From SIG440 sp045648205 (GTDB lineage Bacteria; Bacillota; Clostridia; Monoglobales; Monoglobaceae), in NCBI GenBank assembly GCA_045648205.1, contig JAZRNM010000005.1, positions 1-37,087 of the forward strand: a stretch of DNA of 37,087 nt, read 5' to 3'. The notes under the pieces are model-generated. The model worked only from the letters and a program-made list of their open reading frames with translations, did no database searches and was not told the origin of the DNA. A program made the translations under genes and the position numbers. Positions 14,438-23,065 of the stretch are shown here, one piece after another. Within the stretch, counting starts at the first letter, position 1. Each line of letters opens with the position of its first letter.

Positions 14438-15052
14438 ATGTTTGATAATGAAAAATTTGAAGGTAAGTCGGATGTTTTTGCGGAACTGCTTGAGCTCTCA
14501 AAAAATTACACGGATATATTGATTACTGTTTCGGGAATAAAACATTATTTTGGAAGTGAACCATTTGTTATTGGCGAAAAGGTTCATCTTGTGAAGGAGC
14601 CGGGGAATTCATTTGATACCTTTGCAATTCAGGTGATATGCGAGGGTGTTGGTAAATGCGGATATGTTGCAAACAGTGAAACAACTGTCAAGCAAGGTAC
14701 ACATCGGGCAGAATTAATATACAGAGGAATTGATGAAATGTCCACTGCTGAAGTTTTGTGGGCAGAAGAAAGTTTTGCAATTTGCCAGGTTGAAAATTTG
14801 AGTAGCTTTGATTTGGTTTTTAACAGCGGAGTAGAGCTTTGTTCGGAAGGCAATGTTGAAGATGCCCTGAAATTGTTTTTTTCGCTTGAGGAAAACAGAA
14901 TGGATGAGTTGCTTCTGCAACGAATTGCAGACTGCTTTTTCAGGCTTGACAAAAATGAAGAAGCCCTACAATATATTGAGAAGGCATTGAAACTCAATGG
15001 AAACAACCCAAGGAGTCTTTTTATGCAAAAAATAATTTCCAATGAAATATAA
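14438..15052 (+). CDS. HIRAN-domain protein with TPR repeats
   Basis: A 204-residue protein. Residues about 25-120 resemble a HIRAN domain: ITVSGIKHYFG, then LVKEPGNSFDTFAIQV and KCGYVANS. HIRAN domains bind DNA 3' ends in eukaryotic HLTF; in bacteria, stand-alone forms are poorly understood. The C-terminal part (about 130-200) is helical with TPR-like repeats (GNVEDALKLFFSLEENRMDE and NEEALQYIEKALKLNGNNP). No catalytic motif is visible. The ATG at 14438 was chosen because GAGGGTG lies nine bases upstream. It follows sulP by 14 bases and precedes the esterase by 19, so it is part of a plus-strand run. Confidence 0.75.
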   Translation: MFDNEKFEGKSDVFAELLELSKNYTDILITVSGIKHYFGSEPFVIGEKVHLVKEPGNSFDTFAIQVICEGVGKCGYVANSETTVKQGTHRAELIYRGIDEMSTAEVLWAEESFAICQVENLSSFDLVFNSGVELCSEGNVEDALKLFFSLEENRMDELLLQRIADCFFRLDKNEEALQYIEKALKLNGNNPRSLFMQKIISNEI

Positions 15053-15071
15053 GAAAGTATGAGGGATTTAT

Positions 15072-15863
15072 ATGAGTATTACAGAGTCATTAAAAAATCG
15101 TAAAGCGGACATAAATGTCTATTATAAAAATGATGGTGAATTGTCCTTGCCGCTCCAAGTGTTTTTGCCGGAAGATTTTGACAGAAACAAAAATTATAAA
15201 ACAGTAATAGCCGTTCATGGAGGAGCCTGGGCATCGCTCAAGGAAACACCCGTTGATTGGGATGGCGGATGGATGGCTTGCAATGCGAAATACTATACTC
15301 AAAAAGGTTGCGTTGGAATTGTTTTTTCCTATCGGGATATTGATTTTGATGAAAACACAGATGTTGGCGATATTCTTGAGGACTGTAATGATGCCCTCGA
15401 TTATATCAAAAATGAGTTTTCATTCGTGGATTTAGATGATGTTATATTCATGGGAGATTCTGCCGGCGGGCACCTGGTTCTTTCGCTTGCATTAGAGTTG
15501 GCAGAGAGTGGAGCGTCATCAATACAGCCCAAATATATTGCAGCATACAATCCTGTAACTGATTGCGAGTGCGAAAAATGGAAATATTGTGCAAAGGATG
15601 GTGACGGTGCAAAATTTTCACCTATCCACAATGTAAAAAAGATAAATTCAAAAATTTTGGTTATGCACGGAACAAATGATACAGTTGTTGACATTGAAAA
15701 CAGTCATAAGTTTGTTGAAAAAATGAAGGATGCAGGCAATGACATAACAATGGTTGACTTCCCTGATGCTGCTCATGCATTTATTCTGTTTGGGTATATG
15801 TCAGAAGAATCGGACATTCTCAAAGCTGCAGAAATAACTGATAAGTGGCTGGGATTGGTATGA
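15072..15863 (+). CDS. alpha/beta-hydrolase, acetyl-esterase-like
   Basis: A 263-residue alpha/beta hydrolase without signal peptide. The oxyanion motif HGGAW is near residue 50. The nucleophile is Ser in MGDSAGGHLVLSLALE, the acid is likely Asp in MHGTNDTVVD and the base is His in DAAHAFILFG, a full triad in the expected order. This is the HSL/BD-FAE-like group that removes acetyl or other small acyl groups from sugars or similar esters. The substrate is unknown. Its stop codon overlaps the start of the next gene (ATGA), so it is translationally coupled to the folate gene. Confidence 0.87.
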   Translation: MSITESLKNRKADINVYYKNDGELSLPLQVFLPEDFDRNKNYKTVIAVHGGAWASLKETPVDWDGGWMACNAKYYTQKGCVGIVFSYRDIDFDENTDVGDILEDCNDALDYIKNEFSFVDLDDVIFMGDSAGGHLVLSLALELAESGASSIQPKYIAAYNPVTDCECEKWKYCAKDGDGAKFSPIHNVKKINSKILVMHGTNDTVVDIENSHKFVEKMKDAGNDITMVDFPDAAHAFILFGYMSEESDILKAAEITDKWLGLV

Positions 15864-16411
15864 TTAATAAAAATGAAATAAGAAAGGCAATTAAAGTACA
15901 ACGAAAAGCAATGAGCACCGAACAGGTGAGGGAAAAAAGCCGGAGAATTTCAAGATTGTTTTTAGACAGTCCAATTTATCAATCAGCAAAGAAATTGATG
16001 ATTTATATGCCTCTGGGAAATGAAGTTGATACAAAGTTAATAATGCAATCAGCTTTTGAAGATGGGAAACAGTTGGTGTTTCCGGTGACAAATGCCAAAA
16101 GCGGAGAGATAACCCCGTATTATGCAGATGAAAATACTGAGTTCAAAAAAGGTGCGTTTTCTGTGAGTGAACCACAAAGTGAAAGAACGGCTGACATAAA
16201 AAAGATAGATGTTGTAGTTGTGCCAGGAATTGCTTTTGACAGAAAAGGCAGTAGAGTTGGCTTCGGAAAAGGCTGTTACGACAAGTTTCTGAGAAAAACC
16301 GATGCAGTCAAAGTTGGGATTTGTTATGATTTTCAATTATGTGAAGAAATAGAGACAAATGATAATGACATAAAAATGGATTTTATAATTACGGAAAATG
16401 GGTTAATTTGA
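15860..16411 (+). CDS. 5-formyltetrahydrofolate cyclo-ligase
   Basis: A 183-residue protein of the 5-FTHF cyclo-ligase (MTHFS) family, which turns 5-formyl-THF into 5,10-methenyl-THF using ATP. Hallmarks are the N-terminal NEIRKAIKVQRKAM, YMPLGNEVDT in the substrate region and the C-terminal VPGIAFDRKGSRVGFGKGCYDKF, where the basic and glycine residues bind ATP. The ATG at 15860 overlaps the esterase stop; an in-frame GTG-type start at 15845 is less likely. The gene is 183 residues, normal for the family. Confidence 0.94.
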   Translation: MINKNEIRKAIKVQRKAMSTEQVREKSRRISRLFLDSPIYQSAKKLMIYMPLGNEVDTKLIMQSAFEDGKQLVFPVTNAKSGEITPYYADENTEFKKGAFSVSEPQSERTADIKKIDVVVVPGIAFDRKGSRVGFGKGCYDKFLRKTDAVKVGICYDFQLCEEIETNDNDIKMDFIITENGLI

Positions 16412-16424
16412 AAGGAAGATAAAA

Positions 16425-16769
16425 ATGAGTATTTCAAGAAAGAATGAAAGAGAAATTATAAAGAAGGTATCTCCTGAAGGTGGTATTTTGCAATTTGACA
16501 AGGTTATTAACAAAAACAATGTATGTGGCAATGTGAGAATGTATGCAAAGGTCGTTTTGGGAATAGGAGCTGAAGTTGATTTTCATACTCATTCCGGTGA
16601 AAGTGAGAGTTTTTACATTCTCAATGGAACTGCAGAATATAACGATGACGGAAAAATTACCACACTTCATGCAGGGGATTATACAAACACGACAAGCGGC
16701 CATGGTCACAGCATCAAAAACATCGGCTATGATTCACTTGAATTTATGGCTTTGATTATTATGGATTAG
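16425..16769 (+). CDS. small cupin-domain protein
   Basis: A 114-residue single-cupin protein. Motif 1 is DFHTHSGESESFYILNGTAEY, with metal-binding His, His and Glu, and motif 2 is GHGHSIKNIG with a further His. An N-terminal tail IKKVSPEGGILQFDKV precedes the barrel. It probably binds a divalent metal and a small ligand; whether it is an isomerase, dioxygenase-like or a sensor cannot be said. It lies 13 bases after the folate gene. Confidence 0.85.
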   Translation: MSISRKNEREIIKKVSPEGGILQFDKVINKNNVCGNVRMYAKVVLGIGAEVDFHTHSGESESFYILNGTAEYNDDGKITTLHAGDYTNTTSGHGHSIKNIGYDSLEFMALIIMD

Positions 16770-16813
16770 TTATTCCAAATTGGTGTACAAACATTCGAAA
16801 GAGAAGTGAAAAA

Positions 16814-17746
16814 ATGACAGGAATTAAGCTTTATTTTGCTCCCCTTGAGGGAATTACCACCTATACATACAGAAATGTTCACAATCGAATGTTTGGAATG
16901 TGCGATGAATACTATGCACCCTTTATTTCTCCAACCGAGAATGAAAAGCTTAGTACGAAGAATATGAGGGATATTCTTCCTCAAAATAATCTGGTAAATC
17001 TCAAGGTGCAATGTCTTGCAAACAATGAAACTGCGTTTGTTGACTTTGCGGAGCGAATCTCAGTTTTAGGATATGATGAGGTTAATCTCAACCTTGGCTG
17101 CCCGTCAGGTACTGTTGTGAAAAAGAATAAAGGCTCAGGGATGCTTCGGGACGTGGAGCGGCTTGATGAATTTTTGGGATATATTTTTGAAAACTCTCCG
17201 GTAAAAATTTCTGTAAAGACAAGAACGGGTTTTTGCTCACACGATGAGTTTGAAAAAATATTGAGGGTTTATGAAAAATATCCCATAAAAGAACTCATTA
17301 TCCACCCCAGAGTGAGAGAGGAATACTATAAAACGTCAGTTAACCTCCAAACTTTTGAAAAAGCGTATCTGCTGTCGAATTTATCTCTTTGCTACAACGG
17401 AGATGTTTGCGGAAGAGAGGATTATGAAAGAATCATTAAAAAGTTCCCACGGATAAATAGTGTGATGATTGGCAGAGGTGCACTCAAAAATCCTGCAATT
17501 TTCAGAGAACTAAGAGGTGGGGCACGGCTTTCAACTGAAGAGTTGGTTAGGTTTTCGAAAGAATTGGAAAGGGCATATCTTCCGGTTCTTGGTTCTGAAA
17601 TTTATACGCTCCACAAGCTGAAGGAAATATGGATGTATGCTATTGAGAACTATCCAATGGAAAAGAAAATATGCAAAGCTATAAAAAAATCCTCAAAGCT
17701 TTCTGACCTTAATTGTGCAATACAAAGTTTGCCCGAAATGGTATAA
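16814..17746 (+). CDS. dus: tRNA-dihydrouridine synthase
   Basis: A 310-residue FMN enzyme that reduces uridines in the tRNA D-loop with NADPH. It has the start YFAPLEGITTYTYRN, the active-site segment NLGCPSGTVVKKNKGSGML with catalytic Cys, then VKISVKTRTGF, LIIHPRVREEYY and the FMN phosphate loop SVMIGRGALKNPAIF. Its length and order fit the Dus family; the target uridine position is not assignable. It is 44 bases after the cupin gene and 23 before the SLH protein. Confidence 0.94.
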   Translation: MTGIKLYFAPLEGITTYTYRNVHNRMFGMCDEYYAPFISPTENEKLSTKNMRDILPQNNLVNLKVQCLANNETAFVDFAERISVLGYDEVNLNLGCPSGTVVKKNKGSGMLRDVERLDEFLGYIFENSPVKISVKTRTGFCSHDEFEKILRVYEKYPIKELIIHPRVREEYYKTSVNLQTFEKAYLLSNLSLCYNGDVCGREDYERIIKKFPRINSVMIGRGALKNPAIFRELRGGARLSTEELVRFSKELERAYLPVLGSEIYTLHKLKEIWMYAIENYPMEKKICKAIKKSSKLSDLNCAIQSLPEMV

Positions 17747-17769
17747 ATCAAAAGGAAGGCGGAGCGAAA

Positions 17770-19485
17770 ATGAAAAGAATAGTTAGTTTCATTTTAAGTT
17801 TAACATTAATTTGCGTAAACGGTATGGTTTCTTTTGCTGCTGTTGCTGATGTGCCAAAGAAGCCTGATGGTGAGGCTTTTGAAGTGGTTTATATTCCCTA
17901 TGTGGAAGAAGGGGAGTATGATTGGCAGAAAGTGGTCAAAGCGAGATATGCAGACACCAAAGAGCCTATTGCACTCTCTCTTACATATTCGGACAGGCTC
18001 TATGCAACCGTTCCCAAAGAAAACTCAGGAAGAGAAATTGAAGCATTTGAAACAACAAAAGTTGAGTTTTCTGATTACAGTGAAGAACATTATGAGTTTC
18101 ACTTAATGCAGGAATTGTCAAGGACCGGAGTTGTTAAGGGAAACAACAACGGCGAGGCTCTGCCATTTGACAATATAACAAGAGCGGAAGCAACTGCGAT
18201 GCTTATGAGGTTTTTGGGATTGGAAAATGAACCGAAAGCGAGTGGCATTGTTGATTTTTCGGATGTTTCGGAGAATGATTGGTATTATAGTGTCATAATG
18301 TCGGCTTATTTTCATGGATTGATTAAGGGTGATTCCGAAAATACTTTTTCTCCCGATAGAGAAGTAACAAGAGAAGAGTTTGCTGTTATGGCAGCACGAG
18401 GCATAGAATATGCAGGGCTGGGCTATCCAGGAAACGAAAATTTCAACGTGATTGACAGAGATAAAATATCGGATTGGGCTGAAGAGGCTTTTTTGAAGAT
18501 AGGCAGTTATGTTGAAGCTGATGTGGATGTAACGGATATGGAAAATCCCAAGAGGGTTTTGAACCCGCAAAAAAGTGCTGCGAGATGGTATGTTGCTGAT
18601 TTGTTATATGACATAGAGCTTCGTTGTCAAGTCTATCCAACGCAGATGGCGGAAGAATTTGGTTTTGACAAGGGTATGCCCGTTATTGACGGTTCAACAT
18701 CGACTTATCCCTTTACGGAGGCAGTGTACGGAAATCTGTTTTCAAACGGAGACAATCATCCGTCGAAGCCTCAAAAACATTCAAAAAGCCATGCTACATA
18801 TCAAAGGCTTATAAATGGTGAAATTGATATGAGTTTTGCATCTGTTTATCCTGCAAGTGATATTTTGAAGCTGGCAGAAGAAAAGGGTATTGAGCTTGAA
18901 CTTATTCCTATTGCTTATGATGCAATGATATTCTTCACGAATAAAGATAACTCAATTGAAGGGTTGACAAGTGAGCAGATAAGCAATATTTATGTAAACG
19001 ATGCATATGACAACTGGAATGAAGTTGGTGGGCCGGATGCACTTATGTACCCATATTGCAGAAATAATGACAGCGGAAGCCACGCCCAGATGGAAAAACA
19101 TTTCCTGAATGGAAATGAAATTCATCCTGAAGTGCAAAAAGAAACATCAATGACCATGTCAAACGTGCTCACTGATGTAATGGGTGCAAAGACAGAAGAA
19201 CCTTTGGGCTTTGGTCTTGGCTACAGCATTTATTATTATTTCAATAATATGGATTTGTTCTACAACACAAAAACCGAATTGAAGCTTCTTGCGATTGACG
19301 GCGTGCATCCCAATGATGAAACAATTGCGGACGGGAAATATCCCCTTTCAAACAACACGTATATTGTTTTGAGAAAAGATACACCCAAAGAAAGTCCAGC
19401 ACGAAAAATGGCAGAGTTTATGCTTACTAAAGCCGGGCAGATGTGTGTTGAGCAGGCAGGATTTGGAAAGCTCAATATAAATTAA
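17770..19485 (+). CDS. SLH-domain surface protein with PstS-like binding domain
   Basis: A 571-residue secreted protein. Residues 1 to about 24 are a signal peptide (MKRIVSFILSLTLICVNG and on to SFAA). About 25-105 is a small unassigned region. Three SLH repeats follow (about 102-150, 168-218 and 228-285), with typical FSDVSENDWYYSVIMSAYFHG and ITRAEATAMLMRF motifs; they would attach it to the cell wall. From about 310 to the end is a periplasmic-binding-protein domain of the PstS type: VIDGSTSTYPFTEAV, EIDMSFASVYPASD and NNDSGSHAQMEKHF. It may bind phosphate or another oxyanion at the surface. No ABC transporter genes are adjacent. The ATG at 17770 has GGAAGGCGGAG upstream. Confidence 0.88.
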   Translation: MKRIVSFILSLTLICVNGMVSFAAVADVPKKPDGEAFEVVYIPYVEEGEYDWQKVVKARYADTKEPIALSLTYSDRLYATVPKENSGREIEAFETTKVEFSDYSEEHYEFHLMQELSRTGVVKGNNNGEALPFDNITRAEATAMLMRFLGLENEPKASGIVDFSDVSENDWYYSVIMSAYFHGLIKGDSENTFSPDREVTREEFAVMAARGIEYAGLGYPGNENFNVIDRDKISDWAEEAFLKIGSYVEADVDVTDMENPKRVLNPQKSAARWYVADLLYDIELRCQVYPTQMAEEFGFDKGMPVIDGSTSTYPFTEAVYGNLFSNGDNHPSKPQKHSKSHATYQRLINGEIDMSFASVYPASDILKLAEEKGIELELIPIAYDAMIFFTNKDNSIEGLTSEQISNIYVNDAYDNWNEVGGPDALMYPYCRNNDSGSHAQMEKHFLNGNEIHPEVQKETSMTMSNVLTDVMGAKTEEPLGFGLGYSIYYYFNNMDLFYNTKTELKLLAIDGVHPNDETIADGKYPLSNNTYIVLRKDTPKESPARKMAEFMLTKAGQMCVEQAGFGKLNIN

Positions 19486-19522
19486 TTGACAATTTTTCAG
19501 GTTTAGATGACTAGTATGAATA

Positions 19523-19562
19523 CTGCGGAATTTCTCAATCAGAAAAATTCCACAGCTTTTCT
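19523..19562 (+). terminator. terminator after the SLH-PstS-like gene
   Basis: CTG-C-GGAATTT (19523-19533) pairs with AAATTCC-A-CAG (19545-19555), with one mismatch, followed by CTTTTCTTTC. Confidence 0.7.
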
Positions 19563-19605
19563 TTCAGGAGTAAATAAAAAATTATACAAGAGTTCAGATT
19601 TTGCC

Positions 19606-19634
19606 TTGATTTTTTACAAGAAATATTATATAAT
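19606..19634 (+). promoter_or_regulatory. promoter of guaB
   Basis: TTGATT (19606-19611), 17 bases, TATAAT (19629-19634), 40 bases before the ATG. I see no purine riboswitch in the leader. Confidence 0.75.
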
Positions 19635-19673
19635 GAATTAATTATATTCAATAAAAAGATAGGAGTAGAGAAA

Positions 19674-21182
19674 ATGGCTTATTATTTCAACGAACCTTCA
19701 CATACTTTTAGTGAATATCTGCTTGTTCCCGGTTATTCATCAGCAGAATGTATGACCAGCAATGTCAGTTTGAGAACCCCATTGGTTAAATTCAAAAAGG
19801 GGGAAGAATCTTCAATAATGATGAATATCCCGATGGTTTCTGCTATCATGCAGTCTGTTTCGGGTGAAGAATTGGCAATAGCTCTTGCAAAAGAGGGCGG
19901 CGTGTCATTCATATACGGCTCACAAACCATAGAAGACGAGGCGGAAATGGTGAGAAGAGTCAAAAATCACAAGGCAGGTTTTGTTTATAGTGATTCAAAC
20001 ATCAGACCTGACCAGACATTGGAAGATATTTTGAAACTTAGGGAGCTCACAGGACATAATACTGTTGCGGTTACTGAAGACGGAACAGCAAACGGCAAGC
20101 TTGTTGGAATTGTTACGGCTCGTGATTATCGCGTAAGCCGTATGGACAAGTCAACTCTTGTTAAGGATTTCATGACACCCTTTGAAAAGCTGATTGTTGC
20201 ACCAGAGGGAACAAGCCTGAAAATTGCCAATGACATCATATGGGATAATAAACTGAATTCACTTCCTATAATAGATTCTGATCAGCATTTGGTTTCTTTT
20301 GTGTTCAGAAAAGACTATGATGCTCACAAGGAAAATCCAACTGAACTTCTTGATGCATCAAAAAGATACGTTGTTGGTGCAGGAATCAACACTCGTGACT
20401 ATGAAGAAAGAGTGCCGGCACTTGTTGAGGCAGGCGCAGATGTTCTTTGTATTGACTCATCTGAAGGATTTTCAGAGTGGCAGGCAAGGACTTTGAAGTT
20501 TATACGCGACAAATATGGCGACACAGTCAAGGTTGGTGCCGGAAATGTTGTTGACAGAGAAGGATTTATGTTCCTTGCAGAAGCAGGAGCAGATTTCATA
20601 AAAATTGGTATTGGCGGTGGCTCAATTTGTATTACCCGTGAACAGAAGGGTATTGGCCGTGGTCAGGCTACAGCTGTTCAGGAAGTTGCTGCTGCACGTG
20701 ATGAATATTTTGAAAAGACAGGAATTTACATTCCGATTTGTTCAGACGGCGGAATCGTTCACGATTATCACATAACTCTTGCTTTGGCAATGGGTTCAGA
20801 CTTTGTGATGCTTGGAAGATATTTTGCACGCTTTGACGAAAGTCCCACAAATAAGGTTTCTGTTAATGGAAACTATATGAAGGAATATTGGGGCGAAGGT
20901 TCAGCAAGAGCAAGAAACTGGCAGAGATATGACATGGGCGGAGCACAGAAACTTTCTTTTGAAGAGGGCGTTGATTCATATGTTCCATATGCCGGCTCAC
21001 TCAAGGATAATGTTGCACTCACTCTCAATAAGGTTAAGTCAACAATGTGCAACTGTGGTGTTCTTTCAATTCCTGAACTTCAGAAGAACGCAAAAATGAC
21101 TTTGGTGTCTGCCACAAGTATTATCGAGGGCGGTGCACATGACGTTGTTCTCAAGGATAAAAATGTGGCTCCCGTAAAGTAA
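19674..21182 (+). CDS. guaB: inosine-5'-monophosphate dehydrogenase
   Basis: A 502-residue IMP dehydrogenase, the NAD-dependent step from IMP to XMP in GTP synthesis. Catalytic Cys319 lies in GIGGGSICITREQKGIGRG. Two CBS domains (about 105-220) are inserted in the barrel, with LVGIVTARDYRV and LNSLPIIDSDQHLVSFV. The loop differs from the common bacterial GIGPGSICTTRxxxGVG and, as far as I recall, is closer to the kinetoplastid-type enzyme, a variant also found in some Clostridia. The active-site flap region has WQRYDMGG. A good ribosome binding site (ATAGGAG) precedes the ATG. Confidence 0.95.
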   Translation: MAYYFNEPSHTFSEYLLVPGYSSAECMTSNVSLRTPLVKFKKGEESSIMMNIPMVSAIMQSVSGEELAIALAKEGGVSFIYGSQTIEDEAEMVRRVKNHKAGFVYSDSNIRPDQTLEDILKLRELTGHNTVAVTEDGTANGKLVGIVTARDYRVSRMDKSTLVKDFMTPFEKLIVAPEGTSLKIANDIIWDNKLNSLPIIDSDQHLVSFVFRKDYDAHKENPTELLDASKRYVVGAGINTRDYEERVPALVEAGADVLCIDSSEGFSEWQARTLKFIRDKYGDTVKVGAGNVVDREGFMFLAEAGADFIKIGIGGGSICITREQKGIGRGQATAVQEVAAARDEYFEKTGIYIPICSDGGIVHDYHITLALAMGSDFVMLGRYFARFDESPTNKVSVNGNYMKEYWGEGSARARNWQRYDMGGAQKLSFEEGVDSYVPYAGSLKDNVALTLNKVKSTMCNCGVLSIPELQKNAKMTLVSATSIIEGGAHDVVLKDKNVAPVK

Positions 21183-21183
21183 A

Positions 21184-21606
21184 ATGGGGGATAAGGAAAA
21201 GACTGTCAGAAGAATTAAAGGTGTCCATCTGCTTCAATCAGAAGGAAGCTTGATATTTTGCGATACTTGCGAAAAAATTATTGGAAGCATAAATGCTGAA
21301 GGATATAATTATGTAAATCTGACATTTTTATGCACTTGTGATAATTGTGGCAGGATTGAAATAATAAAGGGTGGACGCAAAGAAATTTGTGACACAGATG
21401 TTCACAAAATGCCCAGTGAAAAAAGAATTGGGATGTTGTATTGTGAAGACTGCAACACACCATTGCTTTCTATGATTGAAGGCCGAACAAAGAATTATTC
21501 TTTTGTCATAGAATGTGTCTGTGGTGAAAAATATGACAGAAAGCCAAAGTTTGAAAAACGATTCGGCGAACTGATAGAATTATACAAAAATAAGCACGGC
21601 GAGTAG
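21184..21606 (+). CDS. zinc-ribbon protein of unknown function, coupled to guaB
   Basis: A 140-residue protein whose ATG begins one base after the guaB stop codon, with no strong ribosome binding site of its own, so translation is probably coupled. Cys pairs appear at FCDTC, CTCDNCG, YCEDC and CVCG, which suggests two zinc ribbons of similar shape (about 22-60 and 80-120), as if duplicated. No catalytic motif or named family is recognised. Nucleic-acid or protein binding is the usual role of such ribbons. Its last codons lie within the terminator hairpin. Confidence 0.75.
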   Translation: MGDKEKTVRRIKGVHLLQSEGSLIFCDTCEKIIGSINAEGYNYVNLTFLCTCDNCGRIEIIKGGRKEICDTDVHKMPSEKRIGMLYCEDCNTPLLSMIEGRTKNYSFVIECVCGEKYDRKPKFEKRFGELIELYKNKHGE

Positions 21607-21620
21607 CCGTGCTTTTGTTT
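21592..21620. terminator. bidirectional terminator between guaB operon and nitroreductase
   Basis: AAGCACGGC (21592-21600) pairs with GCCGTGCTT (21606-21614), with T-runs on both sides. The left arm is inside the end of the zinc-ribbon gene and its stop codon is in the loop. Confidence 0.85.
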
Positions 21621-21624
21621 TTAC

Positions 21625-22194
21625 TTACTTTACATCAATAAGTATTTCATCCATAGAACGCTTTGGAACATTTAATGTGCCTGAATCATCCAAAAAGTAC
21701 TTAACGCTGTCATCCATATCACAGACCTGGCTTTCTTGTGCAGGATAGCCAAGTGCCAGAAGATAGAGGAGGGACAGGTCTTTGTTGTTCAAATCTAAAA
21801 CATCCAGAATTTCAGGTTTAGAAAGAGCTCCGATCCAACAGCTTGCAAGCCCTTTGTCAACAGCCCCCAACATCATTGAAGTTATTGCGGCACCCGCTTC
21901 AACTTCAAATGAATTTTTGATGGAGTTGTCACCCAAAACTGCAATATATGCGGTTGGTCTTTCGTTCTCCTTTGGTGCGCCATCAGGGAGATAACCCGCC
22001 CACTTGGTGCATGGGAATAACTGCTCGCAAAGCTCTTTGCTTTGAATTATGACAAATTTAAGTGGCTGCATATTTGCAGGATAAGCTGCAATTCTCGCAT
22101 ATTCAATGAACTCGAGCAAGTCTTCTTGGGGAATAGCTTTTTGCGTAAATTTTCTTATGGTTCGACGTTTTTTCAAAGCTTCTGAAACTTCCAT
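21625..22194 (-). CDS. nitroreductase-family FMN oxidoreductase
   Basis: A 189-residue protein of the nitroreductase fold. The start MEVSEALKKRRTIRKFTQKA has the RRTIRxF motif that binds FMN phosphate, and PANMQPLKFVII is the usual second FMN segment. The later GLASCWIGALSKPEIL with LLALGYPAQE completes the pattern. It reduces some small electron acceptor with NAD(P)H; the natural substrate is not visible. It is the last gene of the run starting at rex, 14 bases after the glycosylase. Confidence 0.88.
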   Translation of the reverse strand: MEVSEALKKRRTIRKFTQKAIPQEDLLEFIEYARIAAYPANMQPLKFVIIQSKELCEQLFPCTKWAGYLPDGAPKENERPTAYIAVLGDNSIKNSFEVEAGAAITSMMLGAVDKGLASCWIGALSKPEILDVLDLNNKDLSLLYLLALGYPAQESQVCDMDDSVKYFLDDSGTLNVPKRSMDEILIDVK

Positions 22195-22208
22195 AAAAAA
22201 TCAACCTT

Positions 22209-23045
22209 TCAATTTATTTGTTTTTTTTGAACTGCATAGTAATAATATAAGTATTGTTGAGCAATACCGCCGAAATTACCAAAGTTTTTTTCCACAAAAG
22301 AGGAAATGTCCTTTTCCTCAACAGAATAAATTTCGTTGAGAATTCTTTTTATCCAGACATCCTGAGGAAAGGTGCGATATCTTCCAAGCGCAAAAAGCAA
22401 CACACAATCTGCAACCTTGCTTCCGACACCGTTTATTTTCATCAAGGTTTGTTTCGCCTCGGAATCGCTCATTTTTTGCAATTCATCAAGGTTTATTTCA
22501 CCGTTTGAAACTTTTTTTGCAGCATCAAGAATATATTTATCACGAAATCCAGCTTTGATGTGCATTAAATCCTCAACGCTGAGCTTTGCTAATGTGTCAG
22601 CATCGGGAAAGCCATAAAAGGTTTTGCCGTCGAATTCTATTTTTTCACCAAAGCTTTCACACAAAGCAGAGATTATTTTTTTTATTCTTGGAATATTATT
22701 GTTTGCCGAAATGATGAAAGAAACAATGGTCTCCCAAAGGTCCTGACGAAGAATTCTTATGCCTCGTCCAGCCTCAATACAAGGACGAAGTTTTTCGTCT
22801 TGCTGGAGCTTTTCTTCAATAAAATTATAGTCATTTGAAAAATTGAGATAGTGGCTCCAATAAACTAAATCGGGATTGGAACTTTCCACATAAATAGTTT
22901 TTTCATCATGGTAGTACATTTTTACAGCATGATTTGACACAACTCCGTAAAACGTTCCGTCTTCTTGCTTTTCCCATCGAAAACACTGCCCGCAGAGAAA
23001 GGTTTCATCAAGATTGAAATGGTCGATGTTATATAGTCTTATCAT
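22209..23045 (-). CDS. ogg: 8-oxoguanine DNA glycosylase/AP lyase
   Basis: A 278-residue protein of the OGG1-type helix-hairpin-helix glycosylases, which remove 8-oxoguanine paired with C. The N-terminal domain has ETFLCGQCFRWEKQEDGTF, and the HhH motif is INGVGSKVADCVLLFALGRY with catalytic Lys210, followed by Asp229 in FPQDVWIKRI. The ATG at 23045 has AGAAAGGAATC upstream and begins where homology starts; the frame is open to 23099. It sits in a cluster with rex and a nitroreductase, which fits a response to oxygen or redox stress, though this is inference. Confidence 0.93.
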   Translation of the reverse strand: MIRLYNIDHFNLDETFLCGQCFRWEKQEDGTFYGVVSNHAVKMYYHDEKTIYVESSNPDLVYWSHYLNFSNDYNFIEEKLQQDEKLRPCIEAGRGIRILRQDLWETIVSFIISANNNIPRIKKIISALCESFGEKIEFDGKTFYGFPDADTLAKLSVEDLMHIKAGFRDKYILDAAKKVSNGEINLDELQKMSDSEAKQTLMKINGVGSKVADCVLLFALGRYRTFPQDVWIKRILNEIYSVEEKDISSFVEKNFGNFGGIAQQYLYYYYAVQKKQIN

Positions 23046-23065
23046 TTTTGATTCCTTTCTGTTGA

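Noticed and set aside
19486..19673. purine riboswitch before guaB
   Set aside because: No aptamer core was found, only a terminator and a promoter.
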